In this document: piece by piece, positions 47,100 through 59,400 of the stretch | Layout of the letters: each line of letters begins with the position of its first letter | Position numbering within the stretch: position 1 is the stretch's first letter | DNA from: Dipteronia dyeriana | Lineage: Eukaryota; Streptophyta; Magnoliopsida; Sapindales; Sapindaceae | Assembly: GCA_032871835.1 (NCBI GenBank) | Contig: CM065296.1 | Span: 15,268,001 to 15,332,000, forward strand | Length of the DNA stretch: 64,000 nt | Reading direction: 5' to 3' | Notes under the pieces: model-generated | The model's input: only the letters and a program-made list of their open reading frames with translations | What the model was told of the DNA's origin: nothing | Database searches by the model: none | Program-made: the position numbers and the translations under genes

Positions 47100-47985
47100 A
47101 TGAATTTGGTAGTTTGGATTTACCCAACTTGGTGGATATTGTTGATTTGCATACATAGGTATTGCATATGGCATTTGTAGTGATGATAATCAAATATATC
47201 GTAGCCATTATAACTACCATAATATGGAACCTGGGAACCTGGGAACCTGACTTTGTTTGTGAATCACTCAAAGAACTATTTTTCATGTCTATACTCATTA
47301 AGAAGAGAGCCATAGTCAAAGAATCATAATCAATTTGACTCATTCCTCCCTGTTGTCTACCAAAATGTTTTGATCAAAATTACCTACACTAGCATCCTAA
47401 CCTCCTACATGAACATCTCAATTTTTTGCACCAGCATCCCAACCTCTTCCCTCATTCCCACCACCATCATCATCTCCATCATCTAATTTTTCTATACTAT
47501 TTCCATCAGAGGTATGTTGGTCATCGAAAGAGCTACTAACAGTGGCTCTGTGATATATGCAAACTTCTTTTTCAATCATGTGTTCCACATTTATTCTCAT
47601 GTCTCAGGCATGATAAGCAATATGTGGATAAGCAATATATGGATTGAGATTTCCCTCCTCATCATCCAAGTAGGTAGGTCTAACTCAATCAAAAAGATGA
47701 TTCTCATTATTGTTTCATGCTTAAGCAGCTACTTGAAGTAGATCCATAAAATCAGTTTCATTTACTTTATCTTTTTCGCTGCCATATCCCTAAATTTCAA
47801 CTTCATATTATAATAACAATAAATAAATTGTTCAAGCTTAGGATAGACAAGATGATTCCTTTGTTTTGTGTGGATTAAAGCAAATGTGGATCGATTTCTT
47901 TCGCATACAGTAAATGATGTTGTTTGTGATAGTATGTAAATAGTTATTGCATACAATAATAAAGCACTATTTCCATCCATAATTA
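47100..47985 (-). pseudogene. hAT transposase C-terminal remnant
   Basis: ILSQTTSFTVCERNRSTFAL, then KQRNHLVYPKLEQFIYCYYN match the hAT C-terminal dimerisation domain (hATC) of plant transposase-like proteins. Further on (47418-47600) an acidic tail with GNSIEKLDDGDDDGGG is seen. Several stops. The N-terminal BED and catalytic parts are not in the window. Confidence 0.78.
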
Positions 47986-48229
47986 AGGTTTTTTTTTAGG
48001 TTTTTGTTTTCCTTCAAATTGCTTTCAACTTTAGAAAAAGATAACATAACATGTTTCTTTATCGAAATCCAAAGTGTGTCTAATTTCTTTCCTTTCTTAA
48101 TTTAATATATTATTATCGAAATCCAAAGTGTGTCTTGTTTCTTTCCGTTCTTTTCAATTACCACAAAAATTTCTAGATGAAAAGTTTCTACATAATATTT
48201 AGAAACCAAAAGTCTCATCAGTTGTCAGT
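47986..48229. other. AT-rich spacer
   Basis: A duplicated ATCGAAATCCAAAGTGTGTC (48062 and 48117) is the only structure seen. Confidence 0.4.
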
Positions 48230-48916
48230 AGACATGACGGCGGTTTGGTTCAAACTATGGAACCAAATCGTAACCATGGAAAAAAAAATCGAAACCGAAA
48301 CCGGACCGGAACCGTGAGCCTTAAGGTTCCGGTTCCGGTTCCGGTTCCTTTAAACTAAAAACTGGACTGTAACCAACGGTTCGGTTTCGGTTTTGGTTTC
48401 GGTTTCGGTTTCGGTTTTTGGAATCGCCAGTTCCATTCAATTTTTTATTATTATTTTTTTCTTTTCTCCGTTGACTTTCTTTATCTCTCTCTTTCTTTCT
48501 TTAATTCTCAGACATCTCACAATCTCACATCGCTCTTTCTTTTGTTTTCTTTCTACGATCTCTCATATCTCTTTCCTCTTTCTTCTTTCTTCTTTTTCTT
48601 TCTTTCTCTCCACCCAGAATCTCAGATCAAGTGCCGACAGATGACAATCTCTTATTCATCCCGTCACCGGTGATCTCTTCTTCATCCACTTCGATCTCTC
48701 TTTCTTTCATAGATCCACATCGATTCCATTAATGATCGATCCACAGACGAAGAATCTAGAATAAAGAAGAAAGAAGAAAGAAGAAAGAAGAAAGAAGAAT
48801 GAAGAAAGAAGAAAAAAAATGAAATAAAAAGTTGATGACCGGATGAAGAAGATGGTGATTGTGAACCGATGGTGGGTGATTTGTGATTTGGGTTAATTTG
48901 TGTATGTACATATGTA

Positions 48917-48953
<37 letters not shown>

Positions 48954-49236
48954 TATGAAGGTGATTTGAGAAAATCTGGGTTTGGGAGATTTGGGGTTGA
49001 TGTATCATGTATATAACTAGAGATTTGAGATATGGGTAAACATAGAAAAATCTGAGTTAGGGAGATTAGGAGATTTTTGGGTTAAAAAAAACTGAACCGT
49101 CAGAACTTGGGAATCGGAACCAAAACCCCCTATAGGTGGTTTTGGTTTCAGTTCTGATTCTGGTTCTGGTTTTTGATCCTTATGGAACCAGAGGAACAGA
49201 CAGTTCAAAACTGGAATCAAACCGTAGTCATGACTA
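48230..49236. mobile_element. Non-autonomous hAT element
   Basis: 8-bp TSD GTTGTCAG (48222-48229, 49237-49244). Ends TAGACATGACGGCGGTTTGG and, reverse-complemented on the right, TAGTCATGACTACGGTTTGA form imperfect inverted repeats. Subterminal arrays of GGTTCC/GGTTTCGG (48325-48420) and their inverted counterparts near 49080-49200 are likely transposase sites. The interior is CT-rich then GA-rich, with (AGAAGAA)n and a (TG)n(AG)n microsatellite (about 48916-48950). No coding region. Confidence 0.87.
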
Positions 49237-49244
49237 GTTGTCAG

Positions 49245-49611
49245 GTGATACATTTAATTAACAACACTGTTTTACACGGTTAGTGCATCTGTGTATGGAT
49301 ACATTGAACTAACCATAGAATTGGAATTGGTGGAATCAGAAACTGTCTTCTAATTGCACCCTATTAAATTGTCAAAGCTCAAATTCTATGTTACCTGATT
49401 CAAGGGAAGGATTTTTATTTTCCTTTTTTTGTTTTTTTGCCTAACCTTCATTCTCTAACAATATGCTCAACTCCATCAATCTGAATTCATAAAACAGTTT
49501 GATAATTCATTTTTTTTAATTGTAAAGTGTAAACGAATCATTTATAACGATTCCATGCAAAATTTGATCTTATGACAACTCTTTATTCTATATGTATTCA
49601 TCCTACCAAAA
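49245..49611. other. Unassigned stretch between elements
   Basis: No ORF, repeat partner or RNA gene recognised. Confidence 0.4.
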
Positions 49612-50513
49612 TGTTAGATATGACTTGTATTTCCAATGGTTACAAAACGAGATTCAAATACGGTGGTGACTTCATGGAGACATGGGAATCATTTGGAAGT
49701 AGAAGATCTTATTTGAGGGAGGCTTGAAGACCAAAGAAGAATTGAAGAAATGAATTTCGAAAGGAACCGCGATGTGGACCACGGTGTGGACAAGGCGTAT
49801 AGACCGTGACACAGGGAGCGGTACTCCAGTGAGATCAACAGGGTGCAGACTGCGGCGAAGGCAAAGCACCAACCGCGGTATTTTGAGTAGTGAACTTCGG
49901 TGGCTTTTCTCGATGTAAGACGCCGGTTCCAAACCGTGACCCAAGTCGCGGTAACAGCATATGTTTCCCAGATAAAAAATGTTTCGTGAAAATAAGAATG
50001 TTTTTCTTCTGGAAGTTCTTGTGCTTATCGGAAAAGAGAAAAAAAAATATCATCATGAAGAATAGGAAAGTCCTGTACTTGAAGGAAAATGATTTCTCCT
50101 TAATACGAAGACTTGTCATAAATAGAGAATAATATTTATGTAGAAGAACAAGATTTCGTTTTATCTTAAACTTAATGTAATTCATATAAATAGACCATAA
50201 TAGCTATGCTATTGAGTGTGGAGCAAACTAACAAATATTAGAGAGATTTCAAGAGAGCATTAGGTGTAATTGGGTTTGGAGTATTTTAGAGAGAGAATCC
50301 CGAGTGTGTGTTTGTAATAATTTGCTACATAGTGAAACTTTCTCTTGTCGTCCTAATGACGGTGGTTTTTCCCGATTTAGGTTTCCACGTAAATTCTCGT
50401 GTTATGTGATTGGATTGATTATCTCTTCCTTCTTATTTTTATTTCTCTTTTGTTATTGTTTGTTTGTGTTCTATCTGGTAACTCTTCCACGTAGTGATGT
50501 TTGTTCGCTAATA
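49612..50513 (+). repeat. 5' LTR of the 3-kb copia element
   Basis: Starts TGTTAGATATGAC and ends CGCTAATA; TATAAATAGACC (about 50187) fits a TATA box. CCTAATGACGGTGG... TTTCCACGTAA is a motif common in plant copia R regions. Confidence 0.9.
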
Positions 50514-50562
50514 ATTGGTATCAGAGCCCCAGTTGCTTGATAGTGATTTTAACACACTATAT

Positions 50563-51211
50563 ATGGCAAAGATGATGAGATTCGAGGTTGAGAAGTTCGA
50601 CGAAAAGATTAACTTTGGCTTATGGCCAATTCAAGTTAAAGATTTACTAATCCAATACGGTTTACATAAAGTGTTGAAGGGTAAGTCAATCTCTTCGAAC
50701 CCTAAACTCTTTAGAGATACTAGCAAAGAAACGGCTGGTAGTAAAACCTATGATGAGCGATGGTGATTGGGAGGATTTGGATGAGTGGGCTGCAAGTGCG
50801 ATATGATAGTGCCTGGTCAAAAATGTTCCTGCAAATATTCATTGAACATATTCAATGAAAGAACTTTGGGAGAGACTTGAAGAATTGTATCAAACAAAGA
50901 TAGTCTGCAACCGATTCTACTTGAAGGAGCAGTTTCACATGCTGCAGATAACTGAAGGTACGAAATTTTTCGATCATCTGAAAGTGCTCTATGGAATAGT
51001 TTACGAATTAGAGTCGATTGGAGTCAAGATTAATGAAGAATACAAAGTATTAAGACTCATCTGGTCCCTTCCACCATCCTATGCGCACATGAAGCCAATC
51101 TTGAAGTGTGGGAGTTCAACCATATGTTTTGGAGATGTCGCAAACAAACTAATCTTTAAGGAATTAAAGCTAAAGAGTGAAGGAAATATTCTAATAACTC
51201 TGCTCTTTTAG
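50563..51211 (+). pseudogene. Copia gag
   Basis: MAKMMRFEVEKFDEKINFGL starts just after the PBS. After a frame break (50764-50855) it continues MKELWERLEELYQTKIVCNR, KVLYGIVYELESIGVKI and LIWSLPPSYAHMKPIL, the UBN2-type gag. A decayed knuckle (KDCQNKK) follows near 51290. Tork-like affinity suspected, not shown. Confidence 0.85.
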
Positions 51212-51707
51212 TTAACAGAAAGAAGGGAGGCTCTAAAAGGAAAGTCACTTGCTAGGGATATGGACAGTCTTGACTTATAAGGAAGGATTGTCAAAATAAG
51301 AAAACAAATGGGGCTAAAGGCTCCAAAGAGGGGGATCCGGTAATCAACTCTCTTGAGTTCGACTACAATGATGCCCTTTAAAGGGGCATTAACATCCTCA
51401 TGGCACTACCTCTAGTTGCCATGAAAAAGGATGAGCTATTGATAGTTGGTCCATAATTACGCACGGGCATTGGTTAGGAGGTGATGCAATGTGTGTGGTG
51501 GAAGAGGATGTCAATGGTTCCCTGGGAATCTTACGTGAAGAGTAGCACCACAATTTTCAGCAAGGTAAGTTTCGACATGTGTCAGTGAAAACTTGGGATG
51601 AGTTTTCCTAAGTGGCTATACCTTATGGTGGGTATGTTGATTCTCGGTAATGAGAGTCGTAGCTGTAAATGAAAGTTTTATTGGGAATTCTCACCATAAG
51701 GGAGGAT

Positions 51708-52617
51708 TGTTGAATATGGCTCGTATTCCTAATGATTACCAAACCGGATTCAACCAATGCAGTGACTTCTTGGAAACGTGAGAATCGTTTGGAAGTAAAA
51801 GATCATGTTCGAGGGAGGCTTGAAGACCAAAGAAGATATAAAGAAACGAATTTCAGAAGGAACAGCGGTGCGAACAAGGCGTATAGACTACGTTATAAGG
51901 AGCATTCAACTCGAGTGAGATTAATGTGGTGCAAACCGCGGTGGAGGCAAAGGCACCAACCATGGTATTTTGAGCGGTGGACTTCAGTGGCTTTTTATGG
52001 TGTAGGGCGCGGGTTGCAAACCGCGATTCGAACAATAGTAATGACGAATTTTGCCTAGATCAGGAATGTTGTGCAAAAATAGGAAACATTTTCTTCTGTA
52101 AGTTCTTGTGTTTATCGGAAAAGAAAAAAAGAGTTTGTCTTCATGAAGAATAGGAAAGTCATGTACTTGAAGGAATTTCTCCTTAACAAGAAGACTTATC
52201 ATAAATAGGGAATATTATTTATGTGGAACAAGTAATTCTTGTACGTATAGGAGTAGGATTTCCTTTTATCTTAAACTTCCTGTAAATCATATAAATAGAC
52301 CATAATAGTTAGGCTATAGAGTATGGAGCAAACTAGCAAATATTAGAGAGATCTTAAGAGAGCATTGGATGTAATTGGGTTTGGGATATTTTAGAGAGAG
52401 AATTCTGAGTGTGTGGTTGTAACAATTTGCTATATAGTGAAACTTTCTCTTGTCGTCCTGAAAGTTGTGATTTTTTCTCGATTTTGGTTTCCACGTAATT
52501 CTTGTGTTGTGTGATTGGATTGATTATCTCTTCCTTCTTATTTTATTTCTCTTTTACTATTGTTTGTTTGTGTTCTATACGACAATTCTTCCGTGTAGTG
52601 ATATTTGTTGGCTAACA
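51708..52617 (+). repeat. 3' LTR of the 3-kb copia element
   Basis: Starts TGTTGAATATGGC and ends GGCTAACA; diverged from the 5' copy at many sites by eye, implying age. Confidence 0.9.
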
Positions 52618-52745
52618 CAAAACTCAATTTTTTAAAATGAACAAATCAATGAAGGTAATTAAGAACTATAGTTAGAGAAATTTTTTTATTCAAAAGACTA
52701 AAACCTGCATTAAAAGCAAAAGGGAACAAAAAGAAGCCAACGAGC
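52618..52745. other. Flank of the copia element
   Basis: AT-rich; the minus strand holds TTTTGCTTTTAATGCAG (about 52699-52715), an acceptor-like string next to the RFC fragment. Nothing else. Confidence 0.35.
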
Positions 52746-52907
52746 CGATATGATTAGATTAGGCATGTTGCCATCACGAGCTATGACTTGGAGTTTGGAC
52801 ACAGCTTCTTCGTTGCCGACAATATCGGTGACTCTGTTTGGCCGATACTTCTCTACCCACAGGATATCATAGCCATTGCAGCTCGAAGAAGTTAACGATG
52901 ATGTCAT
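52746..52907 (-). pseudogene. Replication factor C subunit 2 (RFC2/RFC40-like) first-exon fragment
   Basis: From ATG at 52907: a Ser-rich start, then ILWVEKYRPNRVTDIVGNEE and LQVIARDGNMPNLIIS, which is the conserved N-terminus of RFC small subunits before the Walker A loop (GPPGTGKT). The similarity ends at IIS; the P-loop and all later ATPase motifs are missing. RFC loads PCNA onto DNA in the nucleus. Only 54 codons remain, with no stop inside, so this may be a captured exon or the edge of a gene broken by insertions. Confidence 0.75.
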
Positions 52908-53533
52908 TGCCGTTTCAAAGAAAAACCTAAAACCAAGAAATTTACTAACAGAGAAAAGATATAACATGTAATGCATTAAAATAAATTTAAGTACTTATTT
53001 TCACATATGAATAAAATTACATGTAAAAGTCACACAATCTAGAGCAACTATATTAAAGGATATTCATTATGTAGCTGATTGGAGCAAGCAGATGGGCACA
53101 TTTTCTATTTAAAATCGGTGGCTACAGACTCACCAATTTTCACTGCTAATGTTGAAAGTTTTGAGGAAATTCGTTCACTTGGATAAACCCAATGTTTTGT
53201 ATTAAGAGTTAATACAGACAAATACTAGCATAAACCCTATTTTATATTAAAAGAAATTCGGTGGATTCAAAACTCAAAATTTTAGTCACCTCTGTAATTC
53301 TCTTCTCGTCTTCTCTTTTCTTCCTCATCTCTTGTTCTTTTTCTTCTTCTTGGCACAAGACTGATAATTCTACTATTACAATTGTCTTGGAATTTTTATA
53401 AATTTGAGAATACTTCTTCTAAAATATTTTTCAATCTATTATTTGAACAATATAGATTTGTGATAATACTTGTTCCCTTGTTTTCAAAGTTAGATTTGTG
53501 ATTTTCATTGAAAAACTTATTGTTCTACGAACC
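52908..53533. other. Spacer and LINE 5' untranslated region
   Basis: No ORF. 53290-53533 (CT-rich, then T-rich) directly precedes the LINE ORF1 ATG and may be its 5' UTR. Confidence 0.4.
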
Positions 53534-54814
53534 ATGAGAGAGAATTCTAGAGTGAGAGACTCCAACTCGAGGGTGCAACACAAGGAGAGGCATCCAGAAT
53601 TCCATCAGCAATGAGAAGGTAGGGATTTTAGGGAAGGTTCGGTATCCATCTTGATAGGCAATCTCAATCCCATCGTTGACTCTATTGGGTTATGGGGTAT
53701 ATTCAAGGTATTAAAAAATGTGAGGGATGTGTAACTCTCATTAAAGAAGAGTGCCAACTAGAGTCACTTCTCCTTTATCCAATTTCGGACTATGGAGGAG
53801 GTTGATAAGGTGGCTCAGAAGGTGGATGGTATGCATGTATATGAGTGGCCGATTGTTGCAAAGGTAGTAACGTATGACTGAAACAAACGCCTCACGAATG
53901 ATAGACCGGTGTATGGGAAAGTTAAGCTTCCTGATGAGCAGTTAAGAGGCGGTAGTAATTATGGTGGCTATGGGAATGCAAATCAAGACAGAAGGGCATA
54001 TTTTCAAAAAAGGTCGTTCATATGCAAAAGCAAAAAAGGTGGAAACACCCAAGGCAATAACTCTAAGGCATGTGTAGAGGAAATAGCCGATGGTCATGTC
54101 CTAGTGGGGTTCAACTGAGAGTGAAGAATGGTTGTCTAAATGTGCTGTTGGGGTCCTTAAGAATTTTGAAAGCACATAATCAGTGAACCAAAAGTTGGAA
54201 GATAGAGGTTTTGTTTTCTCATCAACCTTCATGGGTGGAAAACATGTCATATGGTCCTTTGAATCGAAATACAATAGGGAAAGTTTCATTAACTATAGTT
54301 TCTTTTGGAAAGACTGTTTCATTTCAATGTCGAGTTGGAAGGATTATGTGCATGAGTCAGCAGCGTGTTCGATGAATAATATCAATTGGGTGGACATCTA
54401 TGGAGTTCCTCTGAACTGTTGGTGCAAAGCTTTCTTTAAAAAGATAGGTGGTCAGGTAGGGGAACTGCTGAGGATTGAGGAAGATACTGAGTCTAGACAA
54501 TGCCTGGATAAGGGATGATTTTTGATCATGGATCCAATAGACAATGAACATCTGGTGAGATTTCGGTAAAAGTATGGATTTCATCTTTTCCGGTGAGGCT
54601 AGTAGAACAGACGACATCGGTATCCAGTGCTTGGATTAGCAATTTGTTGGGGTTGAAGAAGGTAGCCTCTAACACGAAAGGTTATGAGGAAAAGAAAAGA
54701 GTGGAGCCTCGATTGTCAAAAGTTGGTAGGGTAGGTTCTTATGATGATGATAGCAGTCCTGACAACAGAAGCTTAGGAGAGATAGAGGTTGTTCTTTTCA
54801 TTAAAAGAAACTAG
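53534..54814 (+). pseudogene. LINE (L1-type) ORF1 protein with RRM, decayed
   Basis: The start is ATG 53534 (MRENSRVRDSNSRVQH). An RNA recognition motif follows: SVSILIGNLNPIVDSIGLWG, then SFIQFRTMEEVDKVAQKVDG. 54125-54570 is the DUF4283/zf-CCHC_4-type part: EEWLSKCAVGVLKNF, GGKHVIWSFES, FFWKDCFISMSSW, WVDIYGVPLNCW, with a long tail. One frame is kept from 53534 to 54118 in spite of several stops; it then shifts by one. ORF2 (endonuclease, RT) is not present: an LTR begins at 54913. Confidence 0.8.
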
Positions 54815-54912
54815 TAGGATAGTAGACATGATGGTACGGTGAGAAGTCCTTTGTCTCATCGGAAGAAAGTTGGTGGGAAAGGTAATGATATAGACCAAAA
54901 AGAGGTTTTTGA

Positions 54913-55853
54913 TGACATGTCCTAAAGAAGTGTTCATACTTCCGAGTATAAGAGTGTCATAGTAATAATTTAAATCGGTAAGACCGGATCGATCCATAGG
55001 GAGGCTGTTCAAATGTCTTTATAGAATTAATTATCTAAATTATTTTCTAAGCTTGCTGTAAAAAGTGTAAATCAATGAAAATTAAAATTAGAGATAAGGG
55101 ATCTACTGTTGGTATTTCAAATATGATCAAATTATTAACATTTAGTCCAGATCTATGGGAGGGTATTCTACTCCATTGATCACTCTCTGATAGATATGGG
55201 TAAAGTACCTATTGTGCCAAACTGAAAGAAATTTGACTGTCAGATGAATTTAAAATGGGGCGTTCAGATTTTACCACATCATCAGAGAATAATGAATAGT
55301 GAACAGTGATAAGTGAATAGTACCATGTCAGTGAAAGTCAACAGTAAACAGTGCACCGACTTCTAGAATATGATTCCCTGCAGTCATATGTACGGTGAAC
55401 TCATAATTCGGTCCAATAGAAATGTGTCATGTTATCAGTCAGCAGACAAAGTCAACAGTCTTCTAGAATGTGATACCCTACAGTCGCGTGTATAGTACAT
55501 TCGCAATTCGGTCCAATATAAATATGTCACGTCATCAGTCAATGTGGGCTCACCATAGTATCATACATCTTTTCACACTAGATCCGAACTTCTTTTGTGT
55601 AATCGGTGACTGTTTTGACTCCGGTTTTTACCTATCCCAAGGTTTTTAGGTCTTCTGAGTCTGTTTTTGATATCGGTTATGCTGTCGGGAACTCCGAACA
55701 TTGTCATAATTATGAAAATGCCCTTCGTGACCTTTCTAGGGTTTTTGAACATTCTGAACTTGAAAATGATGTCTGTTTTGCCATATGACTTCTCCTTAAT
55801 TCTGAATTGACCAGATTACCCATAAAATAAAAATAAGAATACACTAATTACTA
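54913..55853 (-). repeat. Third LTR of the LOG-carrying family (diverged, truncated)
   Basis: Begins TGACATGTCCTAAAGAAGTG and follows 1316-2530 with a deletion of the tandem-repeat block (jump at about 55225) and other changes. The match ends at CACTAATTACTA (about 55853). It lacks the terminal part and any PBS or PPT, so it is a truncated solo LTR. Confidence 0.8.
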
Positions 55854-56452
55854 GAACGTGCGTTTAGAAATTACCAGATTTGCCTTTTATTTTTAGATGA
55901 TTTTTCCCCTTAAATAGGGATAGGTATCTAGAGATTTTAGAAAGTTAAGGGGAAAATGATATTACTAGGACGTGCGTTTAGTACGGGGACGAGACGGGAC
56001 AATGCATGACAATTTTCCCCTATTATAATTGGATTGTATGGAACAAAACTGGAAATTATACTGTTGTGCATTTGGTATAGCTGAGACAGGACGAAATAAG
56101 AGGTTCGAATGACCAGACTACCCATATTATATATATAACAATCTATATTATAATATTCTATATTAATATATAATAATATTAAATTATAAAACACATAATA
56201 TATATATTATTATTTAATATTATTATATATCAATGTAGAAAATTAAATATTATATATATATATAATAATATGATATATTATATTATTATATATATAAAAT
56301 ATTAAAAATATAATAGATATATATATAATAATAATAAAATATACATACTATTGTTATACATATATATTATTATATTATTATATATATTATATATCCTATA
56401 TATTTATATATAATATATTAAATATTATTATATATATAATATATAAAATTAT

Positions 56453-59400
56453 TGTTAACGACCTTTTTTGGCAGGGGGCAAAAGAAGAATTTTTCACCGG
56501 ACTGATTCCTAATAGGACCTAGATCGTGACCATCCCACTTTTCCGATACCAAGAAACACTGATGCCATGATCTAGAGAGTCTCAGTGCCACAGTATGCCA
56601 TTTCCTTGGTAACGAACAGTACCGATACCATGACACCAGTTACCTGATACCCTAGTACCTTGGTACCTATCCTGGACCGATCTACCAAGCACCTCCCACC
56701 TATCCAGAATGGGAAACAATGACAAGAATGCTCCAACACGTCAAGGGAAAGACCGCGTATAAAGAAGGAACAAGCGGGCTAGGGAGCCAACCTTGAAAAA
56801 TACGGCATCCAAAGGAACGAAGCTTGCAGTACCCTCTAACTTTATTAATGGAGATAGCCAACCCCATTAATGAAGATAGCCAATTTTTTTATGGTTATTC
56901 ACAACACTATTAATGGAGATAGTCAACCCTATTAATAAATATGATTAACCCCGTTAATGAAGATAGTCAACTCTTTAATGGTCATTCACAACGCCATTAC
57001 TGAGAAATAAGTCAACTCTTTAATAGTCATTCATAACACCATTAATGAGAAATCAGTCAACTATTCAATGACAATTTACAACGCCATTAATGAGAAATAA
57101 TCAACTTCATCAATGCCAAATCAACATTCCTATGATTGCAAATTGATTAAATAAATTAACGGAGTGGGCGACAATAATGAGAAAGTATAAATATGACCAA
57201 GTTCTCTCTTGGAGGATACAAGAATTGAGATCAAAGAATGAGATCGACCTCGACTACTATTGTAAGCTCTCCGGAGCGCCTATGTTGTACTACTTTGCTA
57301 TTTGTGTAAACTTCCTCGAGCACTTATTGTGATATATATATATATATATAAGGGTCTCTCTCTCCTTCCTCTGGATACTGTTTAAGGGTTTTTCATCATA
57401 TGATCATTTACGATATTTTTTTCCCGCTAGGTCAGTCCAATTCTATCAAAAGAATTGTCATTCTGCCATCTATCTCCTTTTTTATGTATGTATGTAAGTT
57501 AGGCTCTGACCCCACATGTTCTAGCTCTCTTATCCATCTATTTGCATGCCAAACCACATATAAAGATGGAAAAAACCATCTGAATCTGCTAGAAAGGAGT
57601 TAGAAGAACCATGATGAGTTTCGGCCCCGACCGGAAGGACATATAATTGATAAACGCCTTTTCCATCGTTACCAAATTGCGATTATCAAAAGAATAATTA
57701 TAAAAAGTCCTACGCAATGTGCTCTAAAGTTTTGAAAATTAGTAAAGTGGTAAGCGAGGGTATCGTCCACGGGGAGGTGGTTTCCGTTGACCGTCTCAAG
57801 TTCTAGTGTTTATTAAAAGCATGTAAAGAAGAATACGGATACAGTGAGAATGGTATATGTGAGAAGTGTGTGCATAGTGTGGGTGTGTGCGAAGAAAATG
57901 TAAATGAAAAGAATGCAAATAAAATAAAAGGAATATGGTGAGGTAAGAATGGTGATCAAAGTGACAAATAATAAAATGGTGGGTAGGAGAGATGCATGAG
58001 AATGATCACACAAGGTTCATAAAGCTCACCATACATAAGTTAATAAATAGTGGTTGTTAAGCATTAAGGACATCCAATTCAAGCTAAGGGACAACAGAAA
58101 TACAAAATGGATAGAAATGAGACCCTTTATCCGTAACCGGGAATCGAACACCAGGTCTTCTCGGGTGTTAGTATGAGATGTCCTCATCACTGGACGACTA
58201 CGACACTCCAATCTCATGAATGCACAACTCCCCTCAATTTAGGACATTCAATTCAAGCTAAGGGCTTGTTCTCTCAATTGAGAGATTTACAAACTCAAAT
58301 CACTCCCCAAGGTCTCGGTGAAATAATTGTGCTTGTAAACTCAACTAAAGGATTCAAGACACGAATCACTCCCCAAGGTCTTGGTGAAGTAATTGTGCCT
58401 TAAGTCTCTACCATTAAGCATATGAACATAAGCCAAACCTACTCTAGCAAGGTCTTTTATACAAGTTTCATTCATTCTTTAGAGCTAATTGGTTAAGATT
58501 ATACCTGGATTGGTCCTCCTAGGCACAACAAAATACCCACAAACACTCAAACCCATCCATACAAGTTAATTTCGACCTTCCAAAGACATACACACACAAA
58601 TGGGATATTTGATTACAACTACTCCTATAATTAGTTAATCTAGTCCTAATCCCATCCATGAACACAAATCAATTTCCAATCTCCATACACAAGCATATCA
58701 AGATAAGAGATTATTCAATAATAGCAAGAACAAATCAAAACCCAAATGAATATAAAATCAACCAACATATATTGAGCACAAATTAGGTTTACAATATTTC
58801 CCAAGTGAGGATACACATCAATAAATAAAATAACAAGAGAAGAGTAAAAGAAGAAACCCAAGGTTGTCAATCTCGGATCTCTAAGCTCTATTGAAGCTCG
58901 TCCTCCACATAGACAAGGTAGGGTGCTCTTTCCTCTTGAAACTCCTCTAAAGATGGGTGGTTAAAGGTAGAAGGTGACGGTGAAGAGGCATCCATGGAGG
59001 AAAAACCTCCATGGATGCCTTTGGAAGCTCCTCTCTCTCTTAATTTGGTAAAGAAGATGAAATGTGGATTTAAGGATTTATTAAAGACAAAAGGATTCAA
59101 AGATTATGGGTCTTGTGGCAAAGTCATGTATTTATAATTAAGCAAAGTTTGGGGATGAATTGGGGTACGAAATGACATATTTACCCTTCCAAAATGGCCA
59201 AAAAAATTGTCATGTCACGGTCCAGACTTAGGTGTGTCACGTCTCGCAACACACCTCGCAACAGTAACTTCCAGTCTGGCGTATTGTTACAAAAACATAC
59301 ATATCTCCCTCCAGAAAATCTGGAATTGTGATCCGTAAAACCGCTAGAAAGAAGATTTCTGGGGCTTTTTGAATATATGTAGACCAAAACATGTTTCTAT

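Larger units (their letters stand above)
49612..52617 (+). mobile_element. Deleted Ty1/copia element with TSD
   Basis: LTRs 49612-50513 and 51708-52617, TSD CAAAA (49607-49611, 52618-52622), PBS ATTGGTATCAGAGCCCC (50514), gag, and a short remnant before a PPT (AAGGGAGGATT). Only 3.0 kb long; most of pol is missing. Confidence 0.92.

Noticed and set aside
48393..49008. Phe/Ser- and His/Thr-rich ORFs
   Set aside because: Low-complexity CT, GA and TG tracts inside the hAT element.
52746..52907. Functional RFC subunit gene
   Set aside because: Only 54 codons; no ATPase motifs follow in the window.
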